Shown: positions 1 to 13,039 of the stretch, one piece after another
Numbering within the stretch: the stretch's first letter is position 1
How the letters are laid out: each line of letters starts with the position of its first letter
NCBI GenBank assembly: GCA_026413225.1
Contig: CM048553.1
Coordinates: 114,860,190 to 114,924,189 of the forward strand
Source: Otis tarda
Lineage: Eukaryota; Chordata; Aves; Otidiformes; Otididae
Length of the DNA: 64,000 bases
Direction of reading: 5' to 3'
Program-made: the position numbers and the translations under genes
The notes under the pieces: model-generated
Seen by the model: the letters and a program-made list of their open reading frames with translations, nothing else
What the model was told of the DNA's origin: nothing
Databases searched by the model: none

Positions 1-3000
1 CAAATGCCAGTGAAGGACTCACTGCCTGGGACACTGGCCATCGGTGTTGCTTCTTCTCTCCCACTACCGCACCGCACGCAGCTTTGTGCTGCCGTGTAGA
101 CGTCCCCCTCAGCTGAGCTGGGACAAGCTCAGGCACGCACCCATCAGCTTGTTTGCCCTCAGCTGGCAAAAGAAAATTCACCCCCAAATCATCCAGTTCT
201 CTGGGCTTTGCTAGGGCTTGGTACACCTAATTTTAAATGACTGAGCCCTTGCCACTTTCTTAGCTCATGGAAAGTTTTCATAAATTCTCATGGATCTTCC
301 TGATGTGAGGTTTTCTATGCTCAGCTTTTTGCGAATTTCTGGAATCACTTTTCAAATTTTGTTGATTACACCGGTGTACTTCAACTCTCCTCACCCATAT
401 CCCTCCCCTCATGTAGGTACCCACAAACCATTTCCTCTTCTTATTTAACACAGCTGTAGAAGTGGTTGTGTGGCCTTTCCCCTTCATCATCTAACTGTGT
501 CATATCTGTACCTGAATGCTTGGTACAGGTTTTACTTATCTGCACTACACAACCCGCTGCAACCAAGCACGAGTGGAACAAAGAAACCACATTGCTATCC
601 TGCAATGGTCTGTCCCTCTCTCAAATCCTCGAGGCCACAGAAGCAGGGTGAGGATTCAAAGTAATTCCTACCGCCTGCTTTGGGGTGGTACTCTACAGTA
701 TGTGCTGCTGTTGCAAGACAGTGCCTGGCAGGTGGTGTTGTTCTTCTCCAAGCTTTTTTCTGGCAGTGGACAGCTATGGGCCTGGTCACCCATGCAGCAC
801 TGAGCAGTGATTAAGGAGATGTTGCACATCCAAAGTGAGCAAAAGCAGAAGCCGGACTACAGCATATTAAAAAATATTTTCTGCAAGGCTGTGCAGAACT
901 CACTTCAGAGCTTAGTGACAGAAAATCTCCCAGGGAGCTCTTACCTGCAAGAGCACTGACTGAGCTAACAAGCCAGGGAATGAGATGCTGCGGTTGTCAT
1001 AAGGAAGTTGCACGTTGCTCTCCAGAAGGTGCTGTTGCACTGGACCCTAAGGTTGGCCACTCTGAAGGGACTCGGGGCTCCTAGGCTGTGCTGAAGACAT
1101 GGGGGACCCTATATGTCTGTTCTCTGCCCTCTTGTGTCATGATTCACAAACAATTCATGTTGCAATGAGTACTTTGCTGTGATGCTTTAAAAGCTTAGAG
1201 ATCACCGTAGATCTCACCATTATGTACAGTAACTTTCTACTGGTATAGGAAGGCTGGTAATATTGGCATCTGTAGGAGAACTGGGCTGTTTTGCTCCAGT
1301 GACCACTATGGAAATCTGTAATCCAATCATTTTCAGATACCCTCTCCCATTTTTCTTTCTGTTACTCCGGTTTACGGACTGTGTTAGTGGGACAGGAGAC
1401 CACAAATGTTTCCTAGAAGTTGCAGATTACATTAGGATGATGGTGAAACACGCATTTGGGAAACTGATGGATGGAGAAGGGAGGTGGACATCCCACCTGG
1501 AGGCTTATGGGTGATATTAGCCTCCTGATACTGCATGCCCAGTTTCACGTGGCCTTTGTGAGGCCAGGGAAGGGAACCTGGAGCACACTTGCTAGGAGTG
1601 GTTTGCTGAACTGGAGTATATTTTACACAGCCAAGGAGGAGTCCTTGATGAAGTGTTACAGTTACGTATAATTAAGGCTGCATTGTGTTCCCTCTTTGCA
1701 TTTTACATTGCCTCTGAAGACAACATGTGTTTTTACATAAGGCTTCACCCAGCACTACTGCACATCTCTAATTCGTGTGAATGTGCAGCATAGTGGTGCA
1801 CGGATTTTATCAAGATTCATATGTCCATTTTATTATATTTTTTGTGGGGATTTTTACTGTGCTGCGTAGCAGGATTTTATTACCTTCACTGTGTGTATTT
1901 TATGGCAGTGATGCCAAGCATTTCAATGAATTGTGCAAGACTCAGATCCATGAATGCAAAGACGTCTTCAATGATTCTTAAATAAATAACAACAAATACA
2001 CTAAATCAAACACTATGGACAATCATTGTCTTTTAGTGAGTGCACATATTGCTATGCAAAATTAATAGTTATTAAAAACCCCTACAATTAGACTAATAGT
2101 TGTGCGCAAGTAGTCTTTGTTTCCAGGGCTTAGGTGCAGCTGCGGTATGGCTATTTGTCTGCCCGTTATCAACACCTTTGACACAACAATCATTTTCTCA
2201 GGTATGTCTCCTCTTTTCATCAGGTTGGTGTTATGGGGGCAAAAGTGAAAGAGATTTTAAAAAATACTGAAAGAATGAGAAGACATTATTTTCCAAATTA
2301 TTTTCCCCAAGCAGTATAATGATGCTTTCATTCTTGTTCTGGAGTTTCATTTCCACGGGTCCATCACTCTTCTCTGAGCTTGGAATAGCTTTATCTCTTC
2401 TGGGCATCTGTGATGCTGCCCTCCCCAGCAGTACGTTTCCACCATTTTCCTCCCTGTGTGAGCACTAGCCCTCACGGTCACACATGGTGCCTCCACGGAG
2501 GAAGCCTGCGGACCATGGCTGTGCTCTCCCTGGGACTGATTGCCACACAAAAATGTCCCCCTCCAAGCAAGAGGCAAGCATCAGTCACTCTCCTCAGGGC
2601 CATCTCACTTGGTTAATAAGCCCCAGAGCATTCTGCCCATAAATTACAGTCCAACCCAAACCTTCCACAATACCATCTCTGCCACGGTGGTCTTGCTGGA
2701 CCACCTCTGTGCAGATGTTTCAAAATCCGAGTTCTTAGTCCTTCTCCCACCACAGCTGACCCACATCAACTCACGCACTGGTGAGGCAAGAATTAGGCCT
2801 TTTTTCCCTCGCACTTCAGAGTCTGCAGGGATTCACTTGTCCAAAGTATTTTTATTTCTGCTCCGCCCTGCTATTTTTCTTGAGGTTGAGTTTTTTTCTC
2901 CTTCGAACACATCCACCCTTCTCCTTATTCTGAGCTTTTGTTTTCTCTCTTCTCACTCCCACACTTGAGGCCAGACCTGCTGAGATACTGACTTTTGCTT

Positions 3001-6000
3001 TGACAATATGGTTTGCTTTTTATTTAAGACTCTGTGTTATGGGTCAATGCTAGTACACCCAAGATGATAAAGGCTCTGTTCTGAGATTACAGCATAGAGC
3101 TGCAATATCCAATTGAGGTTGCACAAAAGGCCATCAAGTTTGTGGTTTTTATCTTGTTTTGCACTGGTTAAAGGGTGCTTTTTTTTTTTTTTTCTGTTTT
3201 GTGCAAAGTTAGCAAAGCTACAAGTTTGACAGGTTCCCCTTTTGTGTAAAACATTTTTCTGCAGCTCCAGTAAGACACTGCAATGCATTAGCTAATGCAA
3301 TACCAGTTCTTCCAAGAAGTTTGCAGGGGTCAGGTGATTAACCTGTATATTTTATAGGACATTTAAAGGCACTGTGGTCTGAGGCCTCATAAAATCATAA
3401 AACTACCACTCAGCTGTGAACCACGGGTTGAAGCACAATACTGAAATATTGCTGCATTAGAAACGGGAGGAAACAGAGTGAAATTTCCCCTTCTGATCTG
3501 CACAGCTGATAAAAGCTCCACAGCGCAGCCTCCTAGTGCATTTTCCACGGACAGAGCTCATGTTGGGCCGAGTTCAGCACGTTAGCAAAAGGCAGAAGTC
3601 ATCCTGCTGAGTCCTGTTCCACTTATGCTGCCCAGCTGGAAGAAATCATACCTGTGCTCAGTAGCAAGAGACAAGTCCTTCCAGGCTCTGCACTGGCAAG
3701 TGCACAGGGGCTGGAGCTGGCAGGGCACTCGCCGGGTCTCCTACCAGCCACAGAGGCTGCGTGTCCTTCTCTCCTGCCTCCTGTGACCGAGGAGGAGCAA
3801 CCAGTAGCAAGTAGTTGCAGGTATGGCTTCAGATCCTGAGCTATCAGAGCCTTTAACCCTCTCATACTCTCACCAGCATTGTTCCACTATGGTGAAGATG
3901 GAAGTTAGAAGATGGAAGAGAGACCATATTGTGTAACAAAAAGTAGTTTCCACCCAAGTCCAATTTATCAGGTAGCATCCATCTTCCTTGGGCAGTCCCA
4001 ACCAGGCCAGCAGGCATGTTTCTTAGTTCTTTATTGTGGGGTGAGTCTTTGTATCATGACTTTTTCTAGGGGATGCAAGCAAGCTCTGCAGAGGCTCCAA
4101 GCTGGTGGGAATCCAGATAGCCAAACTCACTGAATCACCCTGTTTTTTTAATCTCTGACCCATCTCAGCATCACAGTTTTCAACGCTTAGGGCTTCTAAA
4201 CATCTCCTGTGCTACACTGCTTAGCAAATGTCTGGCTGCAACAGCTGCTGGAGGACAGTGGTGGCAGATGAGGTAATGTGTTAGAGGCTGGGAGGTGCTG
4301 ATGGCGCATAAAGGGCTCCATGGCACCTACTCCCATTAGGAGTGCTAAGGGATGCCATTGTGGCCAGGGGACAGTTGCCAGAAGTAGGACTGCAAGGCTC
4401 ATTGCTTTGCAGTCCAGACATATGGTCGCTATCAGGAATAGGGCGGTGTAAATAATTGTTTCACTCCCTAAACTAGAAGAAAAAAAAAAATAGGAAGAAA
4501 AAAAATTTATTCAGATCTGACTGAAACAATTTTTTTTTTTTTGCTAGCCAAATGAAAAGCAGAGAAAAGCATAGTATAAGGCTGCAAGAAACATTTTAGT
4601 GCCTTTTGGGTAAGATCCAGCAAGATAGATATTTTCCACCTGTAAATAATTCAGGAGAAGAGAAAAGCCATTTCAACTCATTTTTTCCAGCAAGACCATT
4701 AAGTCAATTAGGTCTGGACAGTCTTGTAGCCCAAGAAAAAGGAAGAGTAAAATGTTGAGTCAGAAGAGTAACTCCCATCAGTGTTCTGGCATCTTCATGC
4801 ATGTTGTGCATCCAGTTTTCCACCACCCCCTTAGCACGGCCAACAGCGACTGAGCTGGGCACAAGTGCAGAAGTCCACCTACAACGAGCAGGACTGAGTC
4901 CTAAATCATCATTTAAAATTCCTTGGCCCTCTTTTTCTGCCAGGATTGGATCTTTAACCCTTCTGCCATTTCCAGATGTTAAGCTGAATGATTATGTTCT
5001 CCTTATATAAAAGCCCTCATCTCCCTTCCCCAGAGCAGAACAGCTCTGGATCTCACCCCAAAGCCTGTTCTTCCAATCAGCTGAGCCACCACGAACATGG
5101 GGCTTTTATGCACTCTGGTACCACCTGCCAGCCTCCTCTGGTAAAACTGGATCTAGTGCAACTGGCTCATCCTGGATTCAGAAAAACAAGATGCTTGTGA
5201 GGAGGAAATATATTTTGTAAACCTCTATTTTTTTCATCTGTAGTATTCTACCATAACTATTAGTTCCTCAGTATCAGAATGATTTTAATAAATTTCATTC
5301 ACCATGCAGCTCTCCCCACAACCTGAAAACACATGTTTTCTGGAAAAACAACAAAAAAAAAGTCAAGATAAAAGAAAAAGACTGGAGGTGTTTCCATCAA
5401 AAAATAGAAATGTATTGGAAGTGCTGTTAGGTACATTTGCAGAATGGGTATATACTACAAGTAAAAATTTCTTATTTACTGTGGTGACAAATATACCTAG
5501 TATGAGAGATGAGCTACACCAACTATGAAAATGCTTGCATTTGATTTCTGCCTATTGGTTTATTTTCTAAAATAAGAGAGCAAAGAATAAAATGTTGAAA
5601 AGAAACTCTTCATATTATTGACTTGTAAATAAAAAGGATAGTTATATCAGCAGAGCTCAGGAATCTCATGTAAGTAGATACCCTTTGTAATAATGCAGAC
5701 ACAGAAAAAGTCCAAATTTCTAGAAAGCCTGAAAAAATGTGCACAGAGTCCCTAGATATGCCTATTAAGATGCACTGGAGACAGTACAATACAAAGGGGC
5801 AACCGAAATTGAACCCATTACCTGTAGATCTACTGCATATTAGACATATTTCCCTAACACTGCACGCTTTGAAATAAGCCTACTTAATGTGAAGTAGTCA
5901 GTGGTCATAGAAAGGATTTTGAAGGTATGAAGTTCAATTGTAAAAAGCCCATTTTAAACATTATTCTAAAAACTATTCCACTGCTCCTTCTGAGGAAAAA

Positions 6001-9000
6001 AAATCCACACACAGCTTTATGTCCAGGTTGTTGGGCTTTTTTTCAAATAAGACCTCAGGGGAAAAAATTGTTTTCACTCTTAAAAGATTCCAGGGTTTTT
6101 CTGGCCTCACCCACCCCTAGCCCAAGGCAGAGAAAAATCGTTATTCCTGCTCTGCTGATCGGGAAATTGGAGAATGGAAAGATGCTGTCTGCAACTCACT
6201 TTCCCACTGAAACTGGTGGAAATCCTTGATTTCCATGGATGACGGAAGTTACTGGCCGACAGCACAGGAGAAGAAAGAAAAAGAGCCAAACATAGATCTC
6301 TGTTTCTCTGTTTGTTTCTGTAGTCACAAAACCCATTCCTTTTTCTCCATTCTGGTGCTATTCCTTTATGTGGTACATAACTGGAGTTTCCTCTGGGGTT
6401 TGTTTGGTTTTTTTCTTTTTCAAATGTCTTAAACCATCAGGAGCTCTTGTCCTCTGGATCAAGTCTTGTACCACTGGACTCAATCACTATTTTGTCACTG
6501 GGGAGAAAAAACTTCCTGGGAGTCAGGCTGAGACCCAAAACCAAATAGATACCAAAGGTCATCATAGGAAAGCAAGCAAGAAAGGAAGGGCAAGAGTTAA
6601 AACAAATAAAAGTGATGTGAGTTGTATTATATGGTGAGTGAATCATATGGATTATGGACCGAGGACTACATAATTAAACATGTAAGGTATCAAGGTAAAG
6701 TACCAGAATACATAAAGAGGATAATTTCTTTAGTCAGCAAATGGGCAATAACAGGAAAGAATTTTTGTCTTGGGATAGTGAGCAGTTGTATAAACATATG
6801 ATGCAAAGGCTTTTTCAAATAGACATAACATTGCCATATGTTCCATCAAAAAACTGCAGAGGGACTTGGGAAAATCAGAATGATTTAAGAGGGACTGTAC
6901 ACATCTCTGCCACCACTTGGTTAGCTGAACACAGGCAGCCAAAGGTAAGGAGCGCCGTTAAACAAGGACATGTTAAGAGACCAGAGTGTGCCCCAGAGAT
7001 TCTCACACTGAGATAATGAAAGCTCTCAAATGTCACCACAGAACTGCAGCTCTCCTTAAAACATGGCAGAGAGACTGTGCTTTCTCTAGGTGCTGGGAGC
7101 TGACATTGCATATGGGATAGCTCTTCCCGATGGGCACAGGAAGCCCATTAAAGTGGCTGGCTATGATTGGAGTTACAGTTACTGCAGCAGCTGAGACACA
7201 CCGAGGCGCAAACTGATTTGTGGAAAGGAGAGATGATGGGTTGAAGGTCCAGGGAACAAATGTACTGCATTTGCTGATTTTTGATGTATAAGCAAAAATA
7301 AAGGAGAGAGAGGAAAGGATACGTTTACACTTTTCATTTCCTTTAGAAGCTTGCATTTTGGCATAAGAGGGACACAGGTGTGGTCCCCTGCTCTCAGGGA
7401 CGATGCTGTTGTACAGTCCTTGAGTGGATTTGCCAAGCTCCCTCTTAAAAAGACAAAGAATTTGCCCCTGCAGCTCCTGCAGGAAGGCTGCTCTGGGATG
7501 TCTCTCCTTGGAGAGCAGGGAAGGAAGACCCAAATGCAATGTCCTCGCTCTCTGAAACAGGTCAAGTGCGGCTACAGGGTGACGTTGAAAAGGCTCAGTC
7601 CAAATTGAGTCCTGAGTTTGGATACTGCCTCTCAGGCACAAAGCCTCATCTTTACCTGTAAATAGTATATTCCATTATCTAAAATCTGTGTCCTCTGATT
7701 GATCTGTGTGTAATAGATGTGAAGATGTGGCTTCCCGAATCCTTGGGACAAATTTTAGGTTTTAGAGGGACTATTAAAATAAAAAAGAGAAAATTTAGGA
7801 TTTTATTAATTTCCTGACCATATATTACGCCTGTAAAGACCAGTCTAGCTAACAGGTGGCACTGACAGATCATGCTTTGAAGACAGCTGCAAGAGAAACA
7901 GTCCACAGCACTGAGCAAAGTTACCCATTTGGGGAATGATTGTTTTTTCCCCCTATGTTGAAACATTAATTGATTCTTTTATATTCAGAAGCTATTTTCC
8001 CTTATCCCAGACACTTAACAGAAAAATAAAAAAGAAATAATGAGGAGTTTTGGTGTAAAAACACATTTCACCGTAAACCAGGTTGATTAACTTGCAATCT
8101 TTAAAAAATTAATGTCCAATGGAAGGAACTGCTGACTGTTTAAATTAGATCTACTTATTACAGCATTACAACAGAAACTAAATTAATTTTAAGCTTTGGA
8201 ATGAAAATTTTATTTTTAATTTTTGTGGGTAGTGGAGTTGGAGGGACTGGATGCTTGGGAAATTAAAAGTCCTCTATTTATCATAGGTCAGATGCAGTAG
8301 AGTCAGCCATAATGCAGGTTTTTCTCATAGTCCAAAATCTCTTGGCAGTTAACATAGAAGAGCTATCAGGAATTCTAACTCACCTATAAACATTTTCATG
8401 ATAGTCCAGCCTCACAAATAAGAAACAATCTCAGATTTAAACACTTTTAACCAAGATTACAGAAAAACTTACAAGTCATTCTGAAGTTACAGAAAAAAAA
8501 TTATGTTTGTTCTTTGAAGAGTAGCTTTCATTTTCAACAAGAAAGCTGATCAAATCATTAACATGTCACCTCCAGCATCTATATGTGGACAAGGAAAAAA
8601 TCTGACCTTTGGAAACTGTTTGCAAACAACAAAGACAAAAGCTTATTCTGGTATAATCTGCTGAAAATACCAGATTTCTTCCTTCATAATTTCTTGACAG
8701 ATTTTAAGAGAGCAAAAAAAAAGTTTTACTGAAGATATCTGTTAAGCAAAAAGTGATGGAAGGTTACATGAAGCTATGATAGATGATTTGTCTATAGGGA
8801 CGAGTTCCATCTTCAGCTTTCACTTAGAGTAGCCCATGGCCACCTTCCTGGGGAAGGTCAGTGAGGGAAGGGAGGGGACTCAACATGAACTCAGTGGGTA
8901 AGCAGAAAACAGAGTAAGTGAACAACAAAAACAAAACCCCAAACTCACACCAAGAAAAATCAGTGAGAAAAAAAAAGTGGTTGAACATAAAATCCAGGGC

Positions 9001-11739
9001 CAGATAAGAAGACATATCTCCAAAACAACTGCAAAAACCTAAATTATTTCTGATGCATTTGATCTTTCTTACCTTCTCCATGAGTTAAGCTAGAGCTTTC
9101 GTAGCTTTTAATCTTTTGTCTGAAAAGCATTTCTTTTGTTATAGAGGTGTTACAATGTTTATGAGGCTGTGTTGTTGAAGGGCTGTGTGCAGTGGGTGCC
9201 ATGTGGACTATGTAAGGCCATAGCCTCAATGACCAAGGAGTCCTTTTGACTCCTGTGCATAACGATCGCTCACCTCCCCTGACTCTCCAAGCAAAACAGA
9301 GCTATTAAATGCTGAGTCTTGAGTCTTTGCTCTTCATCTGACTCTGAATCTTCACTAGATTTTTTTTCCCTTAATTAATATTTTAAGAGGTCCTGCAAGC
9401 TCCTGACTGCACAGCCCAAGGAGAGGCCGGCATTCCCTTGCCTCTCCCATCAGACTCGGGAAGGAGGGTTCCTGTTACACCTGCTCCAAACCCTGTGCAT
9501 GAACTACCATCACAGGGAAGGAGCTGGGGTTAGATCACTTCTTATGCTCATTTAATGCTTAGTCTTCTGCTGGTGGCATCAATGGCACCACTGAGTGACA
9601 GCTACACCGTGTCATTTAAATACTTGCATGGGGATTAGAATCAGGTCAGGTACTTCCTTCCAGAGTGATCACCTAATATTAACAACTTTCGGTCACTATC
9701 TAATCAGGGCTGGATCCAAACCTGTGACTGACAGATTTTTAATTGCTAGTCTCCCAAGTCATACAGCTCTTCTCTCTCACTGGGAGGTGTTACCTTCAGC
9801 TCTTATTATGACTGATAAGGGCAAATTCTACACTGTTAAAATAAATACTTTGATGTAGATATCTGAGGTGTTACTTTGTCTCTTTGATTTTGGGGGATTT
9901 TTTAAAAAAGTGAGAATGAAGGAGATAAGAATATTGAAAGAATATATTTTCAAAAGAAAAAGAAAAAATAAATATGTCTATGTGTGCATACATCTTTCTT
10001 TGAAATCATACTGTTCTCTCCTACTTTACTGGAAAAATAAAGAACATAAGAATGCAGGAACATTCTATCATGCCTCACCTCTTTTGCTTTCCAGTTTCTA
10101 CTTGCTCCTTTATTTTCCATACTTTAAAATCTCATTTAGCATTCTCTTGAGAAGGAGAGCACAAGATTACAATCTAACGATTGTAATGAGAATGGGTTAC
10201 GTTTGTGCCATTTCCCATTTTCATTACAATCTTTGTGGCAAGAGTAATGTAACAGAATTTTTAATGTCTTATATATTGCATGAATTTTTTTTTCCAATGG
10301 GCTCCTGCTACATTTCAATGGAGGATGCTGTTGCAGAGCATTGCAACTTTGATCTTTTTATAGCTTGCATTACGATCACATTCGCCATTTCACCCACTTC
10401 CCCAAAGTGGAAAATATTTTGATATACAGCTTGCTGCTACAAAGGCCAGTCATCTACAGATACTATACATACCTAGAAAATTGTTTTCCTTCAAATCCCA
10501 ACTGTGGCTGAGTACAAGATACCGACATCACAGAAGCTGTGTGTTCTTCTGAGTGGTACTACAGGAATTGTAGTTTGCAGAATCTGAGCAGAAGAACAGA
10601 GCAGTTCGCTTCTTAGAAAGTAGGGACAGCTCTTGGAGAAAAGTGTTCTTCCTGGGTTTGGCATGGCACTGACTGAAAGAGGACTGAAAGATTTCTCAAA
10701 GCATATAAATCTTTCTATAACGCTTCCCATGGTGATCAGCAACTGAGGAAAAGAAGGATGATGGATCAGGACAAAATCTCAGTAAACAAGGGATCAAGAT
10801 GGGTTCAGCGAGAGAACCGACAGTTAAGCTATGCTACAGAAGCAGCAATCACAAGTTAGCAATTTGTCTGCATTTCTTAGTGCAAGTGGTTAACATGGGT
10901 GATTCTTAACACAGGAGCTCAACAGGGGAAAAGAGAAGAGTGCTGAGATCGCTAGCTCAAGGGCAACAGACTTGGTGTCTGTGCAAGGCTTCAAAGGGAA
11001 AGGCAGCTACAGTTAAGAGGGGTTTCTACCACAAATTCCTTCCTTACCTCAACAGGGCAGCAAGAGAACAATGACATTGACAAAAAACCTGAGAAATACT
11101 TAGAGCTTTAGATCATGGAGGGATGCCAAGTCACAACAGCCTCCATCAAAGGGGATGGTGAAGGATCAAGCTTCAGGCATAGCAAAGAGAGTAAGCACAG
11201 AGAGAACAAATTAGCACTGATTTTACTGGATGTTGGTGGCTCTACTTCTCAGTGACTGGTAACACTTCCCTTTTAGATAAAGAAGTCTGGTGAAAAAAAA
11301 CAGAGAAAAAAATGTCAAGGAAAAGAAAGGACTTTAATTTCAGCATAAACTTAAGTTTAGGCCAATACTACAAATTCTACTGATGTGCACAACTTGTAGA
11401 TTAATACAGACTAAAACCACTGAACTTAAGAAATGTTTCAAGAGTCACACCTCCTTGCAAGATCAGAATAGAAGACAATGTCAGCATATCCCTGTGAGAC
11501 AGTCTGCACCTGGCAGATTCCTGTTCTTGGCTAAGAAGCTTCATTTCCTTGATGCACAGTTTGGAATCCGGCACCCTTCAGATCAATGCCTATGGAGATA
11601 TCCATAGCTCATCAAGGCAATAGGGAAGGGAGACTGGCATCCTCATTCTGATAACATGCAGAAGACAACCTACAGATTTTGAAAACTCAGAACAAAATCA
11701 TTCACGAAAAGACACACAAGGCTAGATTTCACACTTTAC
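1..11739. other. Gene-free unique sequence
   Basis: No coding gene, RNA gene or recognisable transposon is supported here. The stretch holds homopolymer runs, for example 15 T at 3179-3193 and A- or T-rich tracts around 4480-4545. It also has several long but unremarkable open frames: 2540-2968 (+, 142 codons), 7033-7641 (-, 202 codons) and 9868-10422 (+, 184 codons). None of these shows a domain, motif or composition that I can tie to a protein family. A short stretch near 9706, GCTGGATCCAAACC, resembles one arm of an old amniote palindromic repeat, but it is too short to call. Confidence 0.6.
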
Positions 11740-12495
11740 CCACTGGAGCTGAGTTTTAACCCTGCCACTTGTCTGTGCAACTTCTGCTGTACTTGATATA
11801 AGCCAGGCACATCTACACTAAAGCTCAGTTTTTTTCCCTTTGAGTCTAAATTTAACACTACAGGCCCTAAGGATAAAACCAGTTGAGCCCTTTGGAGGGA
11901 AAATGTTCATCCTCTTTATCAGAATGGCTTTCCCGGTGGCTTTCACTTCAGCAAGAAGAGTGTCTGGGATAATTGCTCTTTCCACAGAGGATCAATACTG
12001 TGTAATTAATCAAGATGAAATCATCCTTTGCAGTTCTCCAGGTTTCATCCTTGAGACATATTCTCAGATTCACCGTCTCCTGGAGATAGAAACGCTCTCC
12101 TACCACACTACCCCAAAACACCCTGGGGGCAAAAACATCACAATCCAGCTGTCCAGAGCCTAGCCTGACATATCTTAATAGAAGAAAAGAGACAAGAAGG
12201 CCCAGATGCCTCTTTATTAGGACTGTCCTCTCCGCAGAGACAACAAGCCCTCAAAATCCACCACAGTCAGCGTAACGTTTGCATCAAGGGACCTCTTTTC
12301 TCTCCCAGGAAATATGCCACCAAGCTTGCAGTGATTACAAAGCAGAAGCATGCATTGTAGAAATATACCCAGCAGAACCCCAGGTCACAGAGAGAATAAC
12401 TCAGCCAACATTTCTGCAGTCTGCAGAGTTTGCTTAGCTGTGATTGATCACATGCATCTCACATTCCTGTTTAATTTCTATTCCAAGGTGAGCAT
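11740..12495 (+). mobile_element. Decayed DIRS-like retrotransposon tyrosine recombinase
   Basis: A relic of a tyrosine recombinase (YR), the enzyme DIRS-type retrotransposons use instead of a DDE integrase to insert their circular DNA. The clearest part is the open frame at 11840-12163. It reads LQALRIKPVEPFGG and then AFPVAFTSARRVSGIIALS, which follows the DIRS pattern around recombinase box I; the Arg in TSARRVS would be the first catalytic Arg. It continues with a spaced D-x-I-x-L and P-x-F pattern. After the stop at 12161-12163 the same frame reads LRRDNKPSKSTT near 12223-12258, like the KPSKST segment of the family. Near 12414-12488 another frame reads ISAVCR followed by HLTFLFNFYSKV, like the C-terminal segment with the catalytic Tyr (FY). 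Upstream, 11740-11839 has only a weak match. Several stops and frameshifts make it non-functional. No reverse transcriptase, RNase H or split repeats were found nearby. Family assignment rests on remembered motif patterns, not a search. Confidence 0.6.
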
Positions 12496-13039
12496 ATTTT
12501 TAATGGTATGAAACAGCATAGGAAGTAATTTTAAAAATATACTTTCTAGGAAGAATCAAAATATGAAAATTTAATATTAAAGTCATTTTCATCTCTGGCA
12601 GGTCAGATTTTTTTGTTTGTTTGTTTTTCAAATTTCAAAATGCCAGAGGGGAAAAACAAATGAAAAGACTATTGAATCCGTTCTAATGGATTTAAGACAA
12701 AATGAAGCATTTCAAGCTGTTCATTTGGCCTGGAAACATTCCCCTTTTAATATATATCTCTCTATATTTCATCCTAATTTGGGCTATAAAAGGTTGGAAT
12801 TTGTCACAGTCATATTTCAATCATCTCCACTCACGTTTAAGATCCTTCTTGCTTACCAGGCTCTCTAATTCCTCTTTACTACACACAATCAAGACAAAAT
12901 GCCTCCTAAAAAGATTGCTGGCCATTCTGACATCATTGAAATTAAGTAGTTGGTGAAGACAATTATAAATAATACATACTGCTATGTTTATTACAGAAAG
13001 ATATTAAAAGAATGACTGGAATTTTCCATTAGTTTAGGT
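12496..13039. other. AT-rich spacer between two old elements
   Basis: No gene is visible. The stretch separates the recombinase relic from the LINE relic that starts near 13040. Two overlapping short open frames (12617-12868 and 12702-12956) are AT-rich and show no family features. Confidence 0.5.

Noticed and set aside
2540..2968. 142-codon + strand open frame
   Set aside because: Low-complexity Ser/Leu/Pro-rich composition with no family match.
10035..10070. 'aaagaacataagaatg' text like the start of a reptile SINE or LINE unit
   Set aside because: Only about 16 bases match and the sequence then diverges fully.
9868..10422. 184-codon + strand open frame
   Set aside because: AT-rich, with runs of Phe, Leu, Lys and Ile as expected from base composition, and no motif or domain pattern. 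A chance frame is more likely.
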